Shown here piece after piece: positions 32,857 through 40,998 of a stretch of DNA of 64,000 nt. This stretch comes from Paenibacillus agri (lineage in GTDB: Bacteria; Bacillota; Bacilli; Paenibacillales; Paenibacillaceae), in the NCBI RefSeq assembly GCF_013359945.1, contig NZ_JABWCS010000206.1, positions 62,001 through 126,000 of the forward strand. The letters are read 5' to 3'. Under the pieces are notes generated by a model that saw nothing but the letters and a program-made list of their open reading frames with translations, was not told the DNA's origin and did no database searches. The first letter of the stretch is position 1; each line of letters opens with the position of its first letter. The translations under genes were made by a program, and so were the position numbers.

Positions 32857-34449
32857 CTAGATTTTAGCTATTAATTCGACTAACTTATCTTTAGTCTGTT
32901 GATATAAAATATCATAATTGTTTAATTGTAAATTTAGATCATCATCAAAACGGTTTAAAGTAAGTAAAATGGATAATGGATGAAGCACGGAATCCAATTT
33001 TTCCTCTTTCGCCATTTTCACAAACTCTCTTAAATATGGTGTTAAAATCGGTTTACTAACACTTTTTTTTAAATTATCATGTTTTGATCGCTTTAAAACA
33101 TCCTTAAGATGGGATTCTATACTAGGATAATTTTCAGCTTTTGCTGAGTTAATAACTGATAATACGATTCCTATTTCAGCTTCCACTTCACTTAGAAAAC
33201 CATAATTTTCATATGCACTTTTGTTGTTAATTAATTTATAATAATTTTCTACTTCCGAATCTTGCAAAACACTAAGATCTTCATGAAAATAAAACTTTAT
33301 CAGATCAGTTTTATTCATTTGGTCACCTTGAATTGTGAAGATATCAAAAAGCTCATTAGCTTTCGAAAGAAACGCAACATTAATAAAAAATATTTTAAAA
33401 TTTTCAAATACATATTTCCATTGCGGAGAGCCAGTGATTTGTTTTTGTTCAATCTCAGGAAATGAATTAGCAAAAATAATAAATCCCGTTTTATTATATG
33501 ATCCTACATTATAAAAAGCATTAAGAAAATCGTGATAATAATTGACTTGCATCGGAATACCAGCGCTATGCTTATATCTATCACCAATAAAGGATTTGCA
33601 ATCATAGAACAATGTTTGATATTTCATAATATCCAAATCAGCCATTATTAAACCATCTGGAATACTAAAACCGCTAAGGTTACCGCCAAAGGGGATAACA
33701 ACATTAAATATTTTTTCAATAATCTCAAATACGGATTTTTCAAATGGGGTACCCTTTCCATCTGAAGCAGTACGTTTAAGCTGTTCATTAATAATATTAT
33801 GGAGTTGCGCATTTTGAGATAATTCTTTAAGGGCTAATAAATTAGCTGGTTTATCTTCGTAGTTCTGTTCCAGATACTTCACTGGATTTTCATTCCAGTC
33901 CACTACCAGAACTCCAAATGTTTTTAAAATAGCGTTATCAAATGTATTAGCTCCGTCTGTGTCTACTATGATAAGAGTTAGAGGTGATTGGTTTTTATAT
34001 TTAAATTCCAGGAGAGCGCCTAGTGATAAGTGCTTTTTAAAGCAAAATAGAATTTGCCAATCATCTTTTTCAATATTAAAATCTCCGAGTAAGTAAAAGG
34101 GGGATTCTAATTTTATATCTTGATTTATTCCAAAAGAACTTTGTATTTCATTAATAAACTGGTCAAATCCAAATTTATAACTAATTCGATCACTGTCTTC
34201 AATTTTAATTATTTGGTTTTCTCCATGAGGGCATGGAACACCACGGTCCAATGGATGGAATTCAATATTGCATGACCTTCCCATACATAAAGAACACACT
34301 TTTGAATCCATATTAAGTTCAGTAAACCATTCGTCCTTATGTCTATACTCTATTTCAAGATACTCTTCTCGAGTAATAAAGTCTTGTTGATTCCTGCTTA
34401 GCCTGCTTAGAACATCATCTATCAGTCTATGTTTTTCATTATCCAACAT
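32857..34449 (-). CDS. PD-(D/E)XK nuclease with N-terminal zinc-knuckle-like segment
   Basis: 530 aa. The N-terminus has a Cys/His cluster (Cys52, Cys55, Cys60, Cys73, His75: VCSLCMGRSC ... VPCPHGE), likely a zinc site. The nuclease core is well formed: Glu237 (GTPFEKSVFEII), Pro264-Asp265 (FSIPDGLIM), Asp283 and Lys285 (LFYDCKSF). Long helical C-terminus. It overlaps the upstream 386-aa gene by 11 nt, so the two proteins are coupled and probably act together. I do not recognise the whole protein as a known family. Its place in a defence island beside a methyltransferase suggests DNA restriction. Confidence 0.75.
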   Translation of the reverse strand: MLDNEKHRLIDDVLSRLSRNQQDFITREEYLEIEYRHKDEWFTELNMDSKVCSLCMGRSCNIEFHPLDRGVPCPHGENQIIKIEDSDRISYKFGFDQFINEIQSSFGINQDIKLESPFYLLGDFNIEKDDWQILFCFKKHLSLGALLEFKYKNQSPLTLIIVDTDGANTFDNAILKTFGVLVVDWNENPVKYLEQNYEDKPANLLALKELSQNAQLHNIINEQLKRTASDGKGTPFEKSVFEIIEKIFNVVIPFGGNLSGFSIPDGLIMADLDIMKYQTLFYDCKSFIGDRYKHSAGIPMQVNYYHDFLNAFYNVGSYNKTGFIIFANSFPEIEQKQITGSPQWKYVFENFKIFFINVAFLSKANELFDIFTIQGDQMNKTDLIKFYFHEDLSVLQDSEVENYYKLINNKSAYENYGFLSEVEAEIGIVLSVINSAKAENYPSIESHLKDVLKRSKHDNLKKSVSKPILTPYLREFVKMAKEEKLDSVLHPLSILLTLNRFDDDLNLQLNNYDILYQQTKDKLVELIAKI

Positions 34450-35599
34450 GGATCCCCCAGGCAGAAAGGCATTTGTTGATTACACTAATGTATTTAGGAT
34501 CACAATTTATTTTACTGTCATTAGATACAGTCACTTTAATAGATTTAGCCTTTTCATCGTCAAGTTTCGGTTTTAACTTTATTTCTATGGTTAATTCCGT
34601 TCTTTCCATAGAACTCAAATCATACTTATTGTTTGAAAGTTCTTTAAGCAACTTTTCTACATCCATAGACTTCAGTGTCATAATAGCCCAAGAGTTATCG
34701 ACGGGGATTTTCAAGGTTTCTTCAACTATAAATGCTGTTTCTATTTCTTGAGCCAGCTCCTCGTTCAATACAACCTCAAAACCCTCTCTTTTCACTTGCA
34801 TTAAATTATAGACACGCTGTTGATCAGAATCGGAAAAATGATTAATGTCTTTAAAAAAAACAACTCCGAAAGCATTTATAATGCTATCTTTAATTTTTTT
34901 GTTTTTTCCACACTTCAGCTGAATTCTATTTGTTTTAATCTCATATTTAGCAACTGCCTTAGCCGTTGGGACTACAGTAACAGATGAAATGGTTTTTCCT
35001 TTACCTATTGTAGTAAAAGTCTTTTTGCGTTGTTCAAAATGTGCTGTCATAATTATTTCATCTTTAACAACCTCTGTGTTTATAATATAGTTTCTACCCT
35101 TTTCTATTAATCCTCCCATGACATCATTGATCTCTTGCTTGTGTTTTTTATTGAAAACGATGGGTTCATCTACCTTTTTACCTGCTAAAACTTCAAAACT
35201 CTTATCTTTGTTGACTGCTGCAGTTACTTTAATGCGTTGAAATGTAGTAATATCAAGCGCCAAATAACACTTAACAACTGTGAAACGTATATCCTCATTA
35301 AATATGATGTCCTTCACTTCATAAATTTCACAAAGTTCAGCAAAAGTATCATGATTAATTTCTTTTATACAATCACTTATGTCTATTAATGATTTGATAA
35401 TAAATTCATTATTTTGATCATTAGCCACCAGATTACCTAACTCAGTCAATGTAATTGTCTTCTTAATTTCAGATCCATACTTTAGTTTCATAAAAAGAAT
35501 CACAGCATCTTTTGTTACAGATCTTATCAATCTTAGGAGCTCAGTTACTTCACTAACATTCTCTTCAGATTCGGGTACTTCCCGTTCTGCAAGCGCCAT
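34439..35599 (-). CDS. hypothetical protein (386 aa), partner of the zinc-knuckle nuclease
   Basis: Not recognised. Starts MALAEREVPESEENVSE after AGGGGGAA. Lys- and Ile-rich, mixed alpha/beta, no membrane segments, no visible P-loop or nuclease motif. A helical N-terminus (about 1-110) precedes a beta-rich middle (about 110-260; KVTAAVNKDKSFEVLAG, NRIQLKCGKNKKIKDSI). The C-terminal part (ERTELTIEIKLKP, SIKVTVSNDSKI) looks like a repeat of strands. Could be a DNA-recognition or sensor subunit for the overlapping nuclease gene. Confidence 0.65.
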   Translation of the reverse strand: MALAEREVPESEENVSEVTELLRLIRSVTKDAVILFMKLKYGSEIKKTITLTELGNLVANDQNNEFIIKSLIDISDCIKEINHDTFAELCEIYEVKDIIFNEDIRFTVVKCYLALDITTFQRIKVTAAVNKDKSFEVLAGKKVDEPIVFNKKHKQEINDVMGGLIEKGRNYIINTEVVKDEIIMTAHFEQRKKTFTTIGKGKTISSVTVVPTAKAVAKYEIKTNRIQLKCGKNKKIKDSIINAFGVVFFKDINHFSDSDQQRVYNLMQVKREGFEVVLNEELAQEIETAFIVEETLKIPVDNSWAIMTLKSMDVEKLLKELSNNKYDLSSMERTELTIEIKLKPKLDDEKAKSIKVTVSNDSKINCDPKYISVINKCLSAWGIHVG

Positions 35600-36132
35600 G
35601 TAAAATTCCCCCTAATTTAAGGAAAATATTCGGTAATCATAGATATATTGTATCATCTATATTGATCATCTACATTCAGAACTGACGTTCCCACTTATAG
35701 TAAACAACAAAAAGGGGGACAATTATTTATGATCTGTGGGCAAACGTACAAAAATCATTTTCTCACTCGAATAAATACCGAAATCAAAACCAACCTTATA
35801 AATAATAAAATTAAACAAATAAATCTCTTTCTTTCCAAAAATAAACATCCATATCGAATTTGATATGGATGTTTCCTAAAAAATGATTCCATAGGCCAGC
35901 CTTTTACCAGCGCTGAAACCAAGTATATTTTACCAAGTCGAACCAGAAAAATCATTTAAAATAAGCAGTTAATATTATTCAATTATCTATGCCAATTCGT
36001 CCACCCTATTTTTTGGTTCTGGCAGCAGTACGTCTTTAATTCGATCCTATTGATCGTTGCGTATTGCGCTTCGTCTTTTCATAGAGGAAGTCCACCATAT
36101 TTGGGACCTCATTTGTTGTTTGAAGATACGCT
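35600..36132. other. gene-free stretch between the two-gene unit and the Z1 gene
   Basis: AT-rich, without a convincing frame. It contains only the terminator at 35843-35874 and presumably the promoter for the 386-aa gene in 35600-35700 (not clearly identified). Confidence 0.5.
35843..35874 (-). terminator. terminator downstream of the Z1 gene
   Basis: AAACATCCATATC, 6-nt loop, GATATGGATGTTT, followed on the minus strand by ATTTTTGG. Confidence 0.7.
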
Positions 36133-38292
36133 CTAATCTGCAAATAAATGATTAGCAAAAACAACAGTTTGCATCTTTTTCGGTGCAACAAGTACAGGCC
36201 AGTAGAAAGGCGACCCACTCCAACCAGCAGCTGTACCTTTTTGCTTCAATAAAACTATTGCTGGAATATCTATAGCTATATCTTTTGCCAAACCTTTTTC
36301 TTGATAAGAGTCCGGCGAGTTCTCAAGACGCCCATCGCTCTTCTCCCGAGATATATCCCGGTCACGTCTTATTATTACCCAAACCTTTCCTTTAAGCATT
36401 TTGTCCTTAGGTAAAGCTGTCAAATATTCTAAGCTAGCGATATATGCTTTCTTATTCCATAAATGCCCTTCTTCAAAGGTTGTTCCAATATGATTAATTA
36501 TTTCAACCACATCACTGACATCCATCATGAATGGATCTGGATTATTAGAAGAATCCTTGCAATAATTACCGATTATAGTATCGATAGCAGCTACTGGCTT
36601 TTGAACATGTGTTTTGGGTCTTATTTTGAAATCGACCGGAAGTAGGCGAGCCTTGGGTTTTAATGTAGTAGTTTCAGATAACAGAATTTTGTTAGGCGAA
36701 CAGGGAATGATCTGACTATTCGCATCCTTTTGAATGAATACGACTCCCTTATCATGTTTTCCTTTCTCAAATGCTTCACGTAAAGCCGAATCAAATTGAT
36801 GAATACGCTGCATGACAGAATAAATGTCGGATGTAGTGTAGAATCGTGTAACTGTCAGATCTTCAATGGGCCTTGCTCCATACATACGGGAATGTTGCAA
36901 TACCGTATCCTGTTGAAAAGTCTTTGGACGTCTTCCATAATAAAAACCGATCAAATTTCCGATCGTTATACCACGATCAAGAATTTGTCCACCAATAAAT
37001 ATATTTAGTGGTGTTCTGAGTTTTAATTGCCCGGATGTATCTAAAAGTTGATTTACATCCTTCTCAGAGTTAACCTTCGTAATCATAATGTGTCCTTCAT
37101 CCAGTGCCTTCTTTGTTTCCAATACCACCTCAGGAAGACCAGGCATCATAAGTGGAGAAAGTTCAATGGATTTCTCTAAATTCGCATAAGCATCTTGTAT
37201 TAATCGATGAAATAAAGGAGAGTTCTCTCGGGACTCTTGTAACAACTTTTCTACAATAGCATCAATAATGCTTTCCTGCCATTCATGCGCAGCTTTAGCC
37301 TGTTCGGTATGAATGATAAAGCTGTATTTCCTTAAAACAACATTCTTTTGTCTGTCTTGCATACGCCGGATACAGCCCCCAACAATAAAAGTAACAACAG
37401 CATCACGCAAAGATTTAATTTTATTATTGAATAAGCATTCTTCGATCTTAAAAACTCGACGATCCTGTTTCTTTAGAACAGACAATTCGTCCTTATGAAC
37501 TTCCTTATATAGATGGTATGCTATGCTCCCCTCCTCTTCACTATTCTGGAAATAATATTCTCCACCAATATATTTATCGTGAATTGGAACTAATTCTGTA
37601 AAAATTGGTTTAATAGGTTTAAACACTTCGGAATCAATAGCAATGTCTTCCGGTTGCAAATAGAGGGAGTACGGAGTAGCTGTTACCTGTAAAAAGCTGC
37701 ATCCCTCGACTCTTTGTCTGAATTCATCAATCTTTCCTGCGATCTTTTTAATTTCTGGTTCTTCATCCTTCTTATTGGTAAAACCAATACTTGCAAAATC
37801 AGCCTCATCATCAATGATTAATATTTTCTTATCAATGAGGTCAGGATATGTTTCAAAGAAGGCCTGGTGAAAACGATCCATATTGCGGATCTCCTTTTTG
37901 ACTACAAAAGCAAGTTTCTGGTGGCGCTCATATCGAGTCAGTGTGGGAAGTACCATTATGTCAAATATTTGAATTTTGTCTTCTTCATTTAAATCCTTAA
38001 ATTCAGCCTTTAATCGTTCCAAGGTTTGTTGGGAGAGTGCTTTTGTTCCTTTAGTCAATATAATAACAACATCATAGCCATTGTCATATGCTAGAGACAT
38101 TACCCCAAGAAAAGTCCGTGTCTTACCAGATTGTATTTTCCCAAGCAGCATTCCTGGACGATCTAATGTTGTTTCGGTGTCAAGCAGCTTTTGAACAGTT
38201 CTTTCCATACATTTAATCATCTCAACAGAGTATTTGTTTTTTTCGTTCAAATAAGTAAAAAAAGACCCTTTCATATCTAAAGTACTAATCAT
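36133..38292 (-). CDS. Z1-domain SF2 helicase-like protein
   Basis: 719 aa from the ATG at 38292 (MISTLDMKGS), with AAGGAGAG upstream. Walker A GKIQSGKTRT near residue 51, Walker B IIDDEAD, motif III-like VTATPYS, and the Z1 hallmark region NIFIGGQILDRGITIGNLIG with QHSRMYG. Known biology: Z1 proteins occur in restriction-like operons together with paraMORC-type GHKL ATPases and C5 methyltransferases (Iyer, Abhiman and Aravind). Here a paraMORC-like gene lies 2.7 kb upstream and a C5 methyltransferase 3.5 kb downstream, all on the same strand. Confidence 0.88.
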   Translation of the reverse strand: MISTLDMKGSFFTYLNEKNKYSVEMIKCMERTVQKLLDTETTLDRPGMLLGKIQSGKTRTFLGVMSLAYDNGYDVVIILTKGTKALSQQTLERLKAEFKDLNEEDKIQIFDIMVLPTLTRYERHQKLAFVVKKEIRNMDRFHQAFFETYPDLIDKKILIIDDEADFASIGFTNKKDEEPEIKKIAGKIDEFRQRVEGCSFLQVTATPYSLYLQPEDIAIDSEVFKPIKPIFTELVPIHDKYIGGEYYFQNSEEEGSIAYHLYKEVHKDELSVLKKQDRRVFKIEECLFNNKIKSLRDAVVTFIVGGCIRRMQDRQKNVVLRKYSFIIHTEQAKAAHEWQESIIDAIVEKLLQESRENSPLFHRLIQDAYANLEKSIELSPLMMPGLPEVVLETKKALDEGHIMITKVNSEKDVNQLLDTSGQLKLRTPLNIFIGGQILDRGITIGNLIGFYYGRRPKTFQQDTVLQHSRMYGARPIEDLTVTRFYTTSDIYSVMQRIHQFDSALREAFEKGKHDKGVVFIQKDANSQIIPCSPNKILLSETTTLKPKARLLPVDFKIRPKTHVQKPVAAIDTIIGNYCKDSSNNPDPFMMDVSDVVEIINHIGTTFEEGHLWNKKAYIASLEYLTALPKDKMLKGKVWVIIRRDRDISREKSDGRLENSPDSYQEKGLAKDIAIDIPAIVLLKQKGTAAGWSGSPFYWPVLVAPKKMQTVVFANHLFAD

Positions 38293-39521
38293 TCTTTCAT
38301 TCTCTCCTTCTATAAGCAATTGTATTATCCCCTCAAAAACCTATCGCGTAACCCCAAACAAACATCCATCTCTAAATTTCCTTTAAGTCGATTTTTATTC
38401 TTAATAACTAGCCTTTTTTCTATTTAAGTACTGAAATATAGTGATTTCCCATTCATTATCAACACTTAAATCCTTCAAAAATTTATTTTCTGAGCATTCC
38501 GAACTATGTAATTATATGACATAAGTATTAATTTGGATAGATGTGGAAACATTAAAGAACTTCTTAATTCTATACTCATCTCCCTAATGCACCAGTTCCT
38601 AAATGACTGATAGTAGCTAAGCCCTACTAAATTCTAAATTACTACCTCATATCCTTCTTTTTATATTCAAGAATTAACACTATTTCTCCGATGAATATTT
38701 TACAAATACATACACGTTATTCGTCCCCATCAATATCTTTTGTTCGTCCAGATCAACCAATTTCTATTCTGCACCGGTAATTCAGAACTCCAAATTCGTA
38801 AAATATACACAATAGCCTACAGTTCCCTATCGACCTAACCTTGTGTAACAATAATCATTAGTTTCTTCATACCTGGGGACGAATCTTGTTTCATAGTTAT
38901 TATAATATGTGCTTGTCTTGCTAATGTTTCATTTTTTCCTTCTTTTGCCAAGTCTCAGATTTCTACTAATTTTTTATTATATGCCTCAAACCTTCAAGTT
39001 CAGCAAAATCGGGTATAGACATACATTACCTCATCGGATATTAGATATACTATCCTCATACTTTAAATATTTAAATTTGCAATAATTATAAAAAAAGAAT
39101 GAAAATACTTTTTAAGTATATTTGTACAGTGAAGGTTCAAAAAATTTAACTACCGAATAAACGCACTTAAACTAAGATATCATGATACACCGTGGACACT
39201 GGTCCCAAACACTCGGCCTTCCAGAGGCTTACACTTGGCTAATCTCATATTTCCTTGGCGATTTCATGTTAACCGTCTGCTCTTCTTCCAACATTTTCAG
39301 AACGTCATTTATTTATTCTTGGCCGCTTATCGATTCTGCTTCTCCATTACAAAGAGATAAGCACGTTGAAGTTAATATTAAATTTAACAATTAAAGTGGT
39401 GCCTGTTGAAGTGAACACAATGAAATACGTTTCCCCCAATAAACTAAAGCCCCAAGCGTTTTAATGTATTAGGGTCTTAACCCCAGGTAAATACGGCTTT
39501 CAAATTACTGATTCCGTACCA

Positions 39522-39553
39522 CAACGCACAGCACTCTAAATGTCTGGTGTGCT
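39522..39553 (+). other. serine-recombinase attachment-like sequence (diverged copy)
   Basis: CAACGCACAGCACT followed by a diverged CTCTAAATGTCTGG. The first 14 bases are identical to the sequence preceding the palindrome at 56723, where a recombinase 3' end is seen. No recombinase remnant is evident on this side. Confidence 0.4.
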
Positions 39554-39571
39554 ACAACACAATCAAACAAT

Positions 39572-39592
39572 AAAAAACGGCATCTCTGCCGT
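39572..39592 (-). terminator. terminator of the tRNA relic
   Basis: On the minus strand ACGGCA-GAGA-TGCCGT followed by TTTTTT, 16 nt after the CCA end of the tRNA fragment. Confidence 0.7.
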
Positions 39593-39607
39593 CTCTGATT
39601 TAAAGTA

Positions 39608-39636
39608 TGGTGGAGAATAGAGGACTCGAACCCCTA
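39608..39636 (-). tRNA. 3' fragment of a tRNA (Ser-like), partial
   Basis: Minus strand: T-arm AGGGG-TTCGAGT-CCTCT, then acceptor strand ATTCTCC, discriminator A and encoded CCA. The matching 5' acceptor strand would be GGAGAAT, as in tRNA-Ser. No 5' half lies upstream. Such 3' tRNA ends usually mark the junction of an element that integrated into the tRNA gene. It is not a functional tRNA. Confidence 0.7.
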
Positions 39637-39798
39637 ACTAACCTCATCGCTGCCAGTGAGAGATGGGTTATCTACACTTAGTAAAACGAAAGGTAAAGCT
39701 TTGTGGGACAAGGTTTTTAGAAAAATCAATTCATCCTGCCTGAAATTCATAACACTCTTGCTAAAATACATGTGACCAAAAATGTGACCACTACTTTG

Positions 39799-40998
39799 TT
39801 AAGCTTTTGAAGCTGCAACATACTTGTTCGCATAGTTTTCAGACAAAACGTTAATATAGCTTTCTTTGTCTATTTTGTCTTCTTTTTTAAATGGCCTAGA
39901 AGGCACTCCTACTCTCATTTGAAATCTAGAATAACTTTGTATGAGGTCCTCTAAATAAGGCGATTTCACTGAAGCTACTCTAGAAAAACCTTTTTCTACA
40001 AATTCATCTAATCGAAGGGTTTGTATATTACCAAATGTAAAGATTATGTTTATCTCTTTTTCCCCAACCGGAACGTCGAATAACCAATATTCTTTTTCGG
40101 ATGGGGTCACTATATGATTTCTAAGAAAATTAGCAGTTTTTTCTTTAACTTGTTCAAGTGTTTCATCGCCCTTTAATTTGTTAAACATATCATATCCAAC
40201 TACATAATTGACGTAAGATCCAGGTGTCAGTCTAGCCAAGTCACACTTAGGAGTTATAACTATTCCATATTGATTTGTTCCAATCACGAAAATATCTCCT
40301 GTAAAAATTGTCCTAGTTGGGCTTGGAAGAGCATATTTTCTCATTTGTAACAACCATTTATACGATTCATAACCCTCTTGTAAGTGATTCTCCATTTGGA
40401 TGATATTTGGTTGGAGAGTTTCTAATTCACCAGCCAATAAATCAGTCAATAACTCTTTAACAGTACTTGAAAGATCTTGAGTATCTAACTCACATTCTTT
40501 TTGCAATAAGGAGATAGCATAGTCGTTTAGTCTACTATTAATAGTATTTAAAGATTTATCTAACGCCTTTGCTAATGCAGCCTTCCACATGAATGATATT
40601 CTCACAATTACATTTTCTGATTTTTCTAACACTAACTTTATTTGTTCAATTGCAGTCTCTTGTTCACCTTTTCTTACAATTTTAATAAAATTAAGCTGAA
40701 ACGGTGTGAAGTCCTGTAGTACTTCTTTTATACTCTCCTCAGAATGTGTTGAATAGATAATAATTGGGACAACTCTTTTACTTAACACTTCCCTAAGTAA
40801 ACTCATGCAAATTTTCCCATCGGTATCTACGCCGGTAAGATCCCAGTCTATGACTAATAAGTCCATTGCTTCAAAAAGCTCCATATTCCCAATATCATTC
40901 GTTGCTTTTACATAAAGCTCTGAACTCTGATTTAACTTTACGACGAGGTCAGATAATTCTTCAATTTTATCATCTAAAATCAATATCTTATTAATCAT
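39799..40998 (-). CDS. response-regulator-like receiver domain protein with large C-terminal domain
   Basis: 399 aa from the ATG at 40998, which overlaps the upstream kinase-like gene by 8 nt and has GGGAG before it. Residues 1-115 look like a receiver domain: acidic pair Asp9-Asp10 (KILILDDKIEEL), phospho-acceptor candidate Asp51 (LLVIDWDLTGVDTDG), Ser/Thr at 83-84 (IIYSTHS) and a following Lys. The remaining 280 residues are not a DNA-binding domain I know; they contain FVIGTNQYGIVITPKCDLAR, with the look of a beta barrel, and DVPVGEKEINIIFTFGN. Partner of the double-ATPase protein. Confidence 0.72.
   Translation of the reverse strand: MINKILILDDKIEELSDLVVKLNQSSELYVKATNDIGNMELFEAMDLLVIDWDLTGVDTDGKICMSLLREVLSKRVVPIIIYSTHSEESIKEVLQDFTPFQLNFIKIVRKGEQETAIEQIKLVLEKSENVIVRISFMWKAALAKALDKSLNTINSRLNDYAISLLQKECELDTQDLSSTVKELLTDLLAGELETLQPNIIQMENHLQEGYESYKWLLQMRKYALPSPTRTIFTGDIFVIGTNQYGIVITPKCDLARLTPGSYVNYVVGYDMFNKLKGDETLEQVKEKTANFLRNHIVTPSEKEYWLFDVPVGEKEINIIFTFGNIQTLRLDEFVEKGFSRVASVKSPYLEDLIQSYSRFQMRVGVPSRPFKKEDKIDKESYINVLSENYANKYVAASKA

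Larger units (their letters stand above)
38293..39798. other. 1.5-kb AT-rich gap without supported genes
   Basis: No frame here has a plausible protein; a 70-codon plus-strand frame at 39182 lacks a ribosome binding site. The right end holds an att-like sequence (39522), a terminator (39577) and a tRNA 3' end (39608). The left part may carry promoters for the Z1 gene. Confidence 0.55.

Noticed and set aside
39182..39394. 70-codon plus-strand frame in the 38.3-39.8 kb gap
   Set aside because: No ribosome binding site, no recognisable sequence and it ends in AT-rich noise.
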